Below, one piece after another: positions 1 through 6,169 of a stretch of DNA of 8,466 nucleotides. The DNA comes from Kiritimatiellia bacterium. Lineage in GTDB: Bacteria; Verrucomicrobiota; Kiritimatiellia; CAIQIC01; Lenti-01. Position 1 is the stretch's first letter; each line of letters opens with the position of its first letter. The stretch covers positions 1 through 8,466 of the forward strand of contig JAHDSS010000134.1 of the NCBI GenBank assembly GCA_018432565.1. Direction: 5' to 3'. A program made the translations under genes and the position numbers. The notes beneath the pieces were generated by a model. That model saw nothing but the letters and a program-made list of their open reading frames with translations. It was not told where the DNA came from and ran no database searches.

Positions 1-540
1 GACGCCTCCCCGACCGGGACGGATTTCGATGCCCTGATGGGGCGGGGCAACATCCTCGTCCGAAAAAAACGCTACCGCGACGCCATCCCGGTCTTCCGCT
101 CCGCCCTGGCCCTGGATCCCGACAATCCGGCCGTCCTCAACAACCTGGCCTATGCCATGATGAACGGCGGCGGCGAATTGATGGTCGCCCTGCGGCACGC
201 CACCAAGGCCAACCGGCTGGATCCGTCCAATCCCCTGATCCTCGAAACCATGGGCAGCCTCAACCTGCGGCTGGGCGACGCCCCCGCCGCCGCCCGCCAT
301 CTCGAACTGGCCTGGGCGCACGCCCTCAAGCGCTCCCCCGAAGTCCAGATCGCCATCATGGACCAGCTCGTACGCGCCTGGCTGGCCTGCAATCGCACGG
401 ACCTCGCCCGGCAGGTCGCCGAACACCGCCACCGGTCCTTCCCCGAATACCGCCTGCCCCGCGACATCCTGCGCGAATTTCCCGCCCTGCGCAAACCCGC
501 CGCCCCCCCTGAACCCCGAACCCTGAACCCTGACCTCTGA
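1..540 (+). CDS. TPR-repeat protein, C-terminal part (5' end outside window)
   Basis: The reading frame is open from the first base, so the ATG at 37 is most likely internal and the gene is cut by the window edge. The visible 179 residues hold two or three tetratricopeptide repeats. The clearest one reads YRDAIPVFRSALALDPDNPA and is followed by NLAYAMM. The next begins near ALRHATKANRLDPSNP and continues into LNLRLGDAPAAARHLELAW. A weaker helical pair and a basic, proline-rich tail end at TGA 538-540. TPRs are helix-turn-helix scaffolds for protein contacts, so no reaction can be assigned. TPR proteins of this kind often accompany exopolysaccharide or secretion machinery, but nothing visible settles this. 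No GC-rich terminator follows. The next element is a small-RNA promoter. Confidence 0.85.
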   Translation, partial: DASPTGTDFDALMGRGNILVRKKRYRDAIPVFRSALALDPDNPAVLNNLAYAMMNGGGELMVALRHATKANRLDPSNPLILETMGSLNLRLGDAPAAARHLELAWAHALKRSPEVQIAIMDQLVRAWLACNRTDLARQVAEHRHRSFPEYRLPRDILREFPALRKPAAPPEPRTLNPDL

Positions 541-568
541 CCTCTTCCCCCTGCCCCCCCCACCCCCC

Positions 569-584
569 AAAAAAATATTTTTTT
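569..584 (+). promoter_or_regulatory. UP-element-like A/T palindrome
   Basis: AAAAAAATATTTTTTT is a perfect 16-bp palindrome of pure A/T inside very C-rich DNA. It ends 7 bp before the -35 box at 592, which places it at roughly -57 to -42 from the predicted start. That is the position where UP elements contact the alpha C-terminal domains of RNA polymerase. Contribution to promoter strength is inferred. The palindrome has no GC stem, so it is not a good intrinsic terminator for the TPR gene. Confidence 0.55.
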
Positions 585-591
585 CGAAGGG

Positions 592-619
592 TTGACATCC
601 CCCGAAATACTGGTATGGT
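592..619 (+). promoter_or_regulatory. Sigma-70-type promoter with extended -10
   Basis: A perfect -35 box TTGACA (592-597) is followed after 16 bp by TATGGT (614-619). A TGG triplet lies directly before it (611-613), matching the TGn extended -10 motif. Transcription should start near 625-627. The best-matching promoter in the window drives no convincing reading frame; it fires into the hairpin-rich stretch that ends at the terminator near 795. The ATG at 615 lies inside this -10 box, so it cannot be the start of a protein made from this promoter. Confidence 0.75.
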
Positions 620-625
620 CAGGGC

Positions 626-795
626 GTTAATCGGGGAATCGACTTCCTCACTGTTCTTTGTGAAACCAATTTGCGACTTGTTGCTAACCACGCAACAAGC
701 AGATGGGGCTACGAGGGTCCCCCCATACCTCTCCCATCTGCACTCATCCGTGCCAGGCTACCCCCCCCCGATAATGCCTGGCACGGACCTTTTTT
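626..795 (+). ncRNA. Putative ~170-nt structured small RNA, family not recognised
   Basis: The stretch runs from the predicted start of the strong promoter to the T6 tract of the terminator. Visible stems, 5' to 3': GGGGAA 633-638 with TTCCTC 644-649 (one G-U pair, 5-nt loop); CTTGTTGC 677-684 with GCAACAAG 692-699 (8 bp, 7-nt loop); GCAGATGGG 699-707 with CCCATCTGC 733-741 (9 bp), capped by an inner GAGG 713-716 with CCTC 728-731; and the terminator stem. Two loops are C-rich (719-724 and 761-769). No convincing protein frame lies inside. I see no tmRNA, RNase P, SRP or single-rod 6S architecture. It could be a housekeeping or regulatory sRNA, or less likely a leader of the kinase gene at 987. 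I found no upstream sequence that could pair with a terminator arm as an antiterminator, which favours a stand-alone RNA. The 5' end is predicted. Confidence 0.65.
747..795 (+). terminator. Rho-independent terminator of the small RNA
   Basis: TCCGTGCCAGGC (747-758) and GCCTGGCACGGA (776-787) form a perfect 12-bp stem. The 17-nt loop contains nine consecutive C. CC and then TTTTTT (790-795) follow. This is the clearest intrinsic terminator in the window, and it separates the small RNA from the kinase operon 190 bp downstream. Confidence 0.9.
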
Positions 796-986
796 GCCCT
801 CATGCCGCCGCCCCACCTCCCGCCGACAACTCCAGGGACAATGCCTTTTCGTCCGCCGCCGGCCGGATTTCGCTTCCCCTGCCAGCCCGGCTGGCTTACT
901 CTTGTTCGACGTCGCGAGAGCATCCTGGCCGCCGATCGATTCCGATTCCGCCCAGGACCTCTCCCCCGCCGGGTGGCAGGCAGGAC
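796..986 (+). other. Leader region before the kinase operon, no recognisable promoter
   Basis: This is 191 bp of GC-rich DNA between the small-RNA terminator and the kinase ATG. A short frame from 802 encodes a low-complexity Pro/Arg string and does not look like a gene. GCCAGC (881-886) and GCTGGC (890-895) form a 6-bp inverted repeat with a 3-nt centre, followed by TTACTCTTGTT. This is too weak to call a terminator and could be an operator half-site pair. No convincing -35/-10 pair was found, although the operon presumably starts here. Confidence 0.4.
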
Positions 987-3197
987 ATGACGGTACAACC
1001 GATCAAAGCATGTGGACTCGGGCTGGCGCTGCTGGCCCTGCTGGGCGCACGCCCGGCCCTCGCCGATCTTCAGCTCCGCGTCGGCCTCTACCAGAATCTC
1101 CCCAAAGTGGGCTGGACCGAAGACGGCCGGCCCGCCGGCATCTTCGTGGATCTGCTCGACGAGATCGCCGAAAAGGAACACTGGACGATTCAGTATGTCC
1201 CGGGCACCTGGGCGGAAGGCCTGGACCGCCTGGCGGCGGGCGAAATCGACCTCATGCCCGATGTGGCCATCACCCCCGAACGCGAAGAACAGTTCGCCTT
1301 CCACCGGGAAGCCGCCCTGTCGAGCTGGCTGCAGATCTTCGCCCGGCGCGGCAGCGGCATCCGCACCCTCGTGGACCTGGAGCAGACCCGCATCGCCGTC
1401 CTGGACCGCTCCATCCAGCATCACGCCCTGCAGCGCCTGGCCGACTCGTTCGATCTGACCGTCACCTTTCACGGATTCCCTGACTACGACTCCGCTTTCG
1501 CCGCCCTGCTGGACGGCTCCATTGACGCCGTCATCGCCCACCGCTTCTATCGTATCGGCCATCTGCGCGACGCGCCGGTCGAAGACACCGGCATCATCTT
1601 CCATCCCACCCGCCTGTTTTTCGCCGCCCCCCTCTCCGGCAACCGCGCCGTTCTCGACACCCTCGACCGCCACCTGGCGGACATGAAGCAGGACCACACC
1701 TCGGTCTATTACCAGTCCTTCCGGAAATGGACGGAAGAAGAAGTCCGCTTCCGCCTGCCCGCCTGGCTCAAGGCCGCCGGAGCCGTCACCCTGGCCGGCG
1801 GACTGGCCTTCCTGCTGTGGAGCCTGGCCCTCCGGCATCAGGTCGGCATCCGCACCCGCGAGCTCAATCGGCGCAACGAGGAAAACGCCCGGCTCTACAA
1901 CATGGTCCGCCGCCGCGCCGAGGAACTCGAACAGCGCGTGACCGAGCGCACCACGTCGCTCCAGCAGCTCGCCAGCCGCCAGCAGGCCCTGGCCCGGATC
2001 GAACTGGCCATCAACCAGCCCCACGAACTCCGCGCCGTCCTCGACCAGATCACCCGCCAGGTCACCGACCTCCTGCCGGCCAGCGGCGGCGCCAGCGTCA
2101 TCCTCTGGGACGAGGTCAACGACCGTTTCGATTGCAGCGCGTCCACCGTGCCGGACCAGCCCCCCGGCGAGATGTGCCACCGGATCCGCACCGAAGGCGG
2201 CGCCACCCGCTGGATCATGGAACACCGGAAGCCCTTTGTCGTCCCCGACATCCGCGAAGATCCCTTCCGCGCCAACCGGATGCTGGAGGAGTACCGCCTG
2301 CAAGCCTACGCCGGCCTGCCCCTGCTCGCCGGCGGACAGGTCCTCGGCGTGCTCTACGCCCTCAGCCTCGAACTCCGCGACTACAGCCGCGACGACCTGG
2401 AATTCCTGGAAGCCATGGCCGCCCGCGCCGCCACCGCCATCCTCAAGGTCCGCCTCTACCAGGAACTCGCCGCCGAAAAAGACCGCGCCGAATCCGCCGA
2501 CCACCTCAAATCCGCCTTTCTAGCCACCATGTCGCACGAGCTGCGCACCCCCCTCAACTCCATCATCGGTTTCACCGGCATCCTCCTGCAGGGCCTGGCC
2601 GGCCCCCTCAACGACGAGCAGCGCAAGCAGCTCGGCATTGTCCGCGACAGCGCCCGCCATCTCCTCGCCCTCATCAACGACGTCCTCGACATCTCCAAGA
2701 TCGAAGCCGGACAGCTCAACGTGGCCCGCGAACCCTTTGACCTGCGCGCCTCCATCGCCCGGGTGGATGGCATGGTCCGCCCCCTCGCCGAAAAGAAGTC
2801 CCTCGCCCTGCGCACCGACCTCGCGACGGAAATCGGCGAATGGACCGGCGATGCCCGCCGCGTCGAACAGATCCTGCTGAACCTGCTCAACAACGCCGTC
2901 AAGTTCACCGAGCGCGGCGAAGTCGCCCTGCGGGGCCGGTTCGACGGCGACCGCCTCGTCCTGGATGTGTCCGACACCGGCATCGGCATCCGGCCCGAAG
3001 ACATCGAGCAGCTTTTCCAGCCCTTCCGGCAGGTGGATTCCGGCCTGTCCCGGCGCCACGAAGGCACCGGCCTCGGACTGGCCATCTGCCGCCGCCTCGC
3101 CGCCCTGATGGGCGGCGACATCGCCGTGCAAAGCGAACCCGGCCGGGGCAGCGTCTTTACGCTGTCCCTGCCCGCCTCCGGAGCGCCCCCGCCATGA
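987..3197 (+). CDS. Membrane sensor histidine kinase: SBP_bac_3 - TM - GAF - HisKA - HATPase_c
   Basis: This is a 736-residue sensor kinase. The start at 987 was chosen because it gives a textbook signal peptide (residues 1-26, hydrophobic core LGLALLALLG, cleavage after ALA). The frame runs open upstream to 615, but that extension is non-protein-like and crosses the small RNA. GGCAGG (975-980) may be its Shine-Dalgarno. Residues about 27-250 form a periplasmic solute-binding (SBP_bac_3) domain with a TPER motif at 97-100. One TM helix covers about 262-283, a coiled coil about 290-345, and a GAF domain about 346-490. HisKA has the phospho-acceptor His517 (MSHELRTPLN). The ATPase domain has the N-box (Asn636), DTGIGI 663-668, LFQPF 676-680 and GTGLGLAI 693-700. 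All catalytic motifs are intact. The architecture resembles BvgS/EvgS-type sensors but lacks a fused receiver. The next gene, overlapping by ATGA, supplies one. The ligand is unknown. Confidence 0.93.
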   Translation: MTVQPIKACGLGLALLALLGARPALADLQLRVGLYQNLPKVGWTEDGRPAGIFVDLLDEIAEKEHWTIQYVPGTWAEGLDRLAAGEIDLMPDVAITPEREEQFAFHREAALSSWLQIFARRGSGIRTLVDLEQTRIAVLDRSIQHHALQRLADSFDLTVTFHGFPDYDSAFAALLDGSIDAVIAHRFYRIGHLRDAPVEDTGIIFHPTRLFFAAPLSGNRAVLDTLDRHLADMKQDHTSVYYQSFRKWTEEEVRFRLPAWLKAAGAVTLAGGLAFLLWSLALRHQVGIRTRELNRRNEENARLYNMVRRRAEELEQRVTERTTSLQQLASRQQALARIELAINQPHELRAVLDQITRQVTDLLPASGGASVILWDEVNDRFDCSASTVPDQPPGEMCHRIRTEGGATRWIMEHRKPFVVPDIREDPFRANRMLEEYRLQAYAGLPLLAGGQVLGVLYALSLELRDYSRDDLEFLEAMAARAATAILKVRLYQELAAEKDRAESADHLKSAFLATMSHELRTPLNSIIGFTGILLQGLAGPLNDEQRKQLGIVRDSARHLLALINDVLDISKIEAGQLNVAREPFDLRASIARVDGMVRPLAEKKSLALRTDLATEIGEWTGDARRVEQILLNLLNNAVKFTERGEVALRGRFDGDRLVLDVSDTGIGIRPEDIEQLFQPFRQVDSGLSRRHEGTGLGLAICRRLAALMGGDIAVQSEPGRGSVFTLSLPASGAPPP

Positions 3198-3574
3198 ACC
3201 GAACCGTCCTGATGATCGAAGACAACGAACAGAACCGCTACCTGGCCACCTTCCTGCTGGAACGGCGCGGCCATTCGGTCGTCTCCTCCGCGGACGGCCC
3301 CTCCGGCATCGAGGAGGCCGCCCGCCTCCGCCCCGACATCATCCTGCTGGACATCCAGCTGCCCGGACTCGACGGCTATGCCGTCGCCCGCGCCCTGCGC
3401 CAAAACCCCGCCCTGGACGCCATCCCCATCGTCGCCGTCACCTCCTACGCCATGCCCGGCGACCGCGAAAAAGCCCTGGAAGCCGGCTGCACCGGCTACC
3501 TCGAAAAACCCATCGACCCGGACACGTTCGTGGACAGCATCGAACGCTTCCTGCCGCCCAAGGAGTCGCCATGA
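3194..3574 (+). CDS. Single-domain response regulator, DivK/CheY-like
   Basis: This 126-residue protein consists of one receiver domain and nothing else. Key residues are present: the acidic pair Glu9-Asp10, phospho-acceptor Asp53 (LLDIQLPGLDG), Thr83 (AVTSYAM) and Lys105 (LEKP). The IEDNEQNRYL start and the AVTSYAMPGDREKALEAGC stretch are typical of DivK-like receivers. It starts inside the stop codon of the kinase gene (ATGA overlap), so the two are almost certainly translationally coupled and the kinase is its likely phosphodonor. With no output domain, it would act by binding a partner or by passing phosphate onward, for example to the hybrid kinase encoded next. That route is inference. 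Confidence 0.93.
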   Translation: MNRTVLMIEDNEQNRYLATFLLERRGHSVVSSADGPSGIEEAARLRPDIILLDIQLPGLDGYAVARALRQNPALDAIPIVAVTSYAMPGDREKALEAGCTGYLEKPIDPDTFVDSIERFLPPKESP

Positions 3575-5646
3575 ACAAGCCTCTCATTCTGATCGTGGAC
3601 GACAAGGAGGAGAACCGCTACCTCCTGCGCCTCCTGCTGGAGGGCGCCGGCCTGGCCGTCGCCGAAGCCACCCACGGCGGCGAAGGCCTGACGTCCGCCC
3701 GCGCAACCCGCCCCGATCTCGTCATTTCCGACATCCTCATGCCCGTCATGGACGGCTTCGCCTTCTGCCGCGAATGGAAGTGCGACCCCGGCCTCCGCGA
3801 CATCCCCTTTGCCTTCTATACCGCCACCTACACCGACGGGCGCGACCGCGACTTTTCCCTTTCCATCGGCGCCGACGACTTCATCGTCAAGCCCCAGGAA
3901 CCCGAGGCCCTCGTCGCCCGCATCCGGGAACTGCTCGATACCGCCTCGCGCCCGGCCGCGGCCCCCCCCTCGCCCACGCCCCCCCCTCCCGACACCGAAG
4001 AAATCTTCCTCCGCCAGTACAACCAGGCGCTCGTCCGCAAGCTGGAAACCAAAATGGAACAGCTGGAACAGGACATCCTCCAGCGCCAGAAAACCGAGGC
4101 CCGGCTCCGCGCCAGCGAAGAGCGCTTCCGCTCGTTCGTCGAAAACGCCAACGACATCGTCTTCTCCCTCTCCCCCGGCGGCGCCTTCGTCTATGTCTCC
4201 CCCAACGTGCAGGAACTCCTCGGCTACAGCGTCCGTGAACTGGAAGGCCGGGAGTTCCAGTCCCTGGTCCATCCGGAGGATCTGCCGGCCTGCCTCACCG
4301 CGCTGGAGCGCGTCATGGCCGGCGACAAGATCAGCGGCATCGAGTACCGCGTGCGCCACCGCAACGGCGACTGGCACTGGCACATGACCAATGCCGCCCC
4401 CGTCCGCAACGCCGAAGGCCAGCTCATCGGCCTCGGCATCGCCCGCGACATCACCGGCCTCAAGGCCGACGCCGCGGAACGGGCCGTGCTGCAGGACCAG
4501 CTCGTCCAGCTGCAGAAAATCGAATCCGTCGGCCGCCTCGCCGGCGGCGTCGCCCACGACTTCAACAACATGCTCCAGGTCATCCTCGGCCATGTCGAGC
4601 TGGCCATGGAACGCAACGCCGCCGGGCAGTCCGCACGGGACGACCTGCTGGAAATCCGGAAGGCCGCCGAACGTTCCTCCGGCCTGACCCGCCAGCTCCT
4701 CGCTTTCGCCCGCAAGCAGACCGTCGCCCCGAAAATCCTCGACCTCAACGACACCATCCACGGCATGCTCCAGATGCTCCGCCGGCTCATCGGCGAAAAC
4801 ATCGACCTCTCCTGGCGTCCCGGCCGCGGCCTCGGCCCCGTCCGGATGGATCCGTCCCAGATCGACCAGATCCTCGCCAACCTCTGCGTCAACGCCCGCG
4901 ACGCCGTCGCCGGCGCCGGCGCCATCGCCATCGAAACCACCGGGGAATCCTTCACCCCGGAACACTGCGCCGCCCATCCCGCCCATCTGCCCGGCGACTA
5001 CATCCGCCTGTCCGTCTCCGACAACGGCTGCGGCATGGACAAGGAAGTCCTCGGCAAGCTGTTCGAACCGTTCTTCACCACCAAGCCCGTCGGCGAAGGC
5101 ACCGGCCTCGGCCTCTCCACCGTTTACGGCATCGTCAGGCAGAACCACGGCTTCATTGACGTCGCCAGCAAGCCCGGGCAAGGCACCACCTTCCACGTGT
5201 ACCTGCCCCGCCATTCCGAGGCCCCGCCGCAGGCCGCCCCCGCCCCCGCCCGCGCCCCCGCCGGCACCGCCCGCGAAACCATCCTGCTGGTCGAAGACGA
5301 CCCCGCCATCCTCGCCATCAGCCGCACCATGCTCGAACGCCTGGCCTATCGGGTCATCGGCGCCCGCTCCCCCGACGCAGCCCTCCAGCTCGCCCGGGAC
5401 CACGCCGGCCCCATCCATCTGCTGATGACCGACGTCGTCATGCCCGGCATGAACGGCCACGACCTCGCCGCCCGCCTGCTCGACCCTCATCCGCACATCA
5501 AGCGCCTGTACATGTCCGGCTATACCGCCGATGTCATCGCCCATCACGGCATCCTCGACGACGGCATCCATTTCATCCAGAAGCCCTTCACCCTGGCCGA
5601 ACTGGAAGCCAAGGTCCGCGAAACCCTCGACGACCCCCGGACCTGA
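3571..5646 (+). CDS. Cytoplasmic hybrid kinase: REC - PAS - HisKA - HATPase_c - REC
   Basis: This is a 691-residue protein with no signal peptide or membrane helix. The N-terminal receiver (about 4-123) has phospho-acceptor Asp54 (VISDILMP) and Lys107. A Pro-rich linker and coiled coil follow (128-182), then a PAS domain with PAC segment (about 183-298; RVRHRNGDWHWH, then GIARDIT). The kinase core has His329 in GGVAHDFNNMLQ, the HDFNN variant common in PAS hybrid kinases. It also has Asn441, DNGCGM 484-489, LFEPFFTTK 498-506 and GEGTGLGLS 508-516. An Ala/Pro linker (551-566) leads to a C-terminal receiver with Asp576-Asp577, phospho-acceptor Asp621 (DVVMPGMNG) and Lys671 (QKPF). It begins with an ATGA overlap and a good AAGGAG (3560-3565). 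Its order in the operon suggests it integrates the membrane signal, through its N-terminal receiver, with an internal PAS signal. No output domain is present. Confidence 0.93.
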   Translation: MNKPLILIVDDKEENRYLLRLLLEGAGLAVAEATHGGEGLTSARATRPDLVISDILMPVMDGFAFCREWKCDPGLRDIPFAFYTATYTDGRDRDFSLSIGADDFIVKPQEPEALVARIRELLDTASRPAAAPPSPTPPPPDTEEIFLRQYNQALVRKLETKMEQLEQDILQRQKTEARLRASEERFRSFVENANDIVFSLSPGGAFVYVSPNVQELLGYSVRELEGREFQSLVHPEDLPACLTALERVMAGDKISGIEYRVRHRNGDWHWHMTNAAPVRNAEGQLIGLGIARDITGLKADAAERAVLQDQLVQLQKIESVGRLAGGVAHDFNNMLQVILGHVELAMERNAAGQSARDDLLEIRKAAERSSGLTRQLLAFARKQTVAPKILDLNDTIHGMLQMLRRLIGENIDLSWRPGRGLGPVRMDPSQIDQILANLCVNARDAVAGAGAIAIETTGESFTPEHCAAHPAHLPGDYIRLSVSDNGCGMDKEVLGKLFEPFFTTKPVGEGTGLGLSTVYGIVRQNHGFIDVASKPGQGTTFHVYLPRHSEAPPQAAPAPARAPAGTARETILLVEDDPAILAISRTMLERLAYRVIGARSPDAALQLARDHAGPIHLLMTDVVMPGMNGHDLAARLLDPHPHIKRLYMSGYTADVIAHHGILDDGIHFIQKPFTLAELEAKVRETLDDPRT

Positions 5647-5664
5647 CCTCCTCCCCCTTTGCCA

Positions 5665-5693
5665 TTGCCTCCCCCGGCCCCATGGGGTAGAAA
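5665..5693 (+). promoter_or_regulatory. Possible weak promoter for the fourth receiver gene
   Basis: TTGCCT (5665-5670) and TAGAAA (5688-5693) are separated by 17 bp, each matching the sigma-70 consensus at 4 of 6 positions. Transcription from here would give a leader of about 17 nt ending at a strong Shine-Dalgarno. The 70-bp gap after the ATGA-linked genes makes a separate promoter reasonable, but the match is weak and co-transcription with the kinase operon is equally possible. Confidence 0.3.
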
Positions 5694-5703
5694 CGGGTGT
5701 TCC

Positions 5704-5710
5704 AAGGAGA
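5704..5710 (+). promoter_or_regulatory. Shine-Dalgarno fixing the start at 5717
   Basis: AAGGAGA lies 6 nt before ATG 5717. The same frame is open further upstream to 5531, but that part overlaps the hybrid-kinase gene. The site and the receiver fold starting at once (IQVLLIDDE) fix the true start at 5717. Confidence 0.8.
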
Positions 5711-5716
5711 TCCGAC

Positions 5717-6169
5717 ATGCCCATCCAGGTCCTGCTGATTGACGACGAAGCCTCCCTGTGCCAGGTGCTCAAGCGCGGGCTGGAAGCCGTGGGCGATTAC
5801 CAGGTGGAGGTCGCCCTGTCCGGCTCCGACGGCCTGCGCAAGGCCCGCCGCCACGGCCCCGACGTCATCCTGCTGGACATCAACATGCCCCGGATGAACG
5901 GCTTCGAGGTGCTCCGCGCCCTGAAAAGCGGGTACCCCGCCTCCCACATCCCCGTCATCATGCTGTCCTGCCTGACCGACGAAAACACCAGGACGGAATG
6001 CAACTACGAATACGGCGAGGAATACATCGAGAAACCCGTCGAGCTCTCCGTGCTCCACGAACGCATTCTCGCCGTGCTGCGGCGCTGCGGGCGCCTGCCG
6101 CCCGCGGCCGCCCCGGACGCCCCGCCTACAGCCGGCCGTCCACCTGATCCCGGGGCAGCAGCCCCTTGA
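5717..6169 (+). CDS. Single-domain response regulator with Pro/Ala-rich tail
   Basis: This 150-residue protein has one receiver domain (about 1-123) with Asp9-Asp10, phospho-acceptor Asp54 (LLDINMPRMNG), Ser84 (MLSC) in the Thr/Ser switch position, and Lys106 (IEKPVE). A low-complexity tail rich in Pro, Ala and Arg (about 127-150) carries no recognisable domain. The insert between the Ser and Lys motifs (DENTRTECNYEYGEE) is acidic and differs from the usual helix-4 sequence, which could give partner specificity. It lies 70 bp behind the hybrid kinase and is a likely end receiver of the same relay. Its last 44 bp overlap the end of the convergent dehydrogenase gene. A small GGGGC/GCCCC hairpin (6152-6165) lies in the shared stretch but lacks a real T tract. 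Confidence 0.9.
   Translation: MPIQVLLIDDEASLCQVLKRGLEAVGDYQVEVALSGSDGLRKARRHGPDVILLDINMPRMNGFEVLRALKSGYPASHIPVIMLSCLTDENTRTECNYEYGEEYIEKPVELSVLHERILAVLRRCGRLPPAAAPDAPPTAGRPPDPGAAAP

Noticed and set aside
569..591. A/T palindrome as terminator of the TPR gene
   Set aside because: The stem would be pure A-U with no loop space, and its exact placement upstream of a perfect -35 box fits an UP element better.
626..795. 6S RNA, tmRNA, SRP RNA or a known riboswitch
   Set aside because: The fold is a chain of separate hairpins, not the single long bulged rod of 6S. No tRNA-like ends, SRP apical loop or riboswitch core motif that I know was found. ACGA near 711-714 recalls guanidine-II loops but lacks the paired repeat hairpin.
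747..795. Terminator as a regulated attenuator for the kinase operon
   Set aside because: I could find no upstream sequence able to pair with either terminator arm as an antiterminator, and the kinase start is 190 bp away. Constitutive termination of a stand-alone RNA is simpler.
615..986. In-frame N-terminal extension of the sensor kinase back to ATG 615
   Set aside because: That ATG is part of the -10 box, the extension crosses the small RNA and its terminator, its residues look unstructured and low-complexity, and it would bury the clear signal peptide that begins at 987.
744..2504. Long minus-strand open frame opposite the sensor kinase
   Set aside because: Its translation is Gly/Val/Ala/Glu-rich with no domain. 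It mirrors a high-GC gene that has clear catalytic motifs on the plus strand.
5675..5689. CCCCATGGGG palindrome between the hybrid kinase and the fourth receiver as a terminator
   Set aside because: The 4-bp arms leave only a 2-nt loop and there is no T tract after it.
3496..5772. 758-codon minus-strand open frame opposite the hybrid kinase
   Set aside because: Composition is dominated by Gly, Val, Asp and Glu with no motif. It is a codon-bias shadow of the plus-strand kinase.
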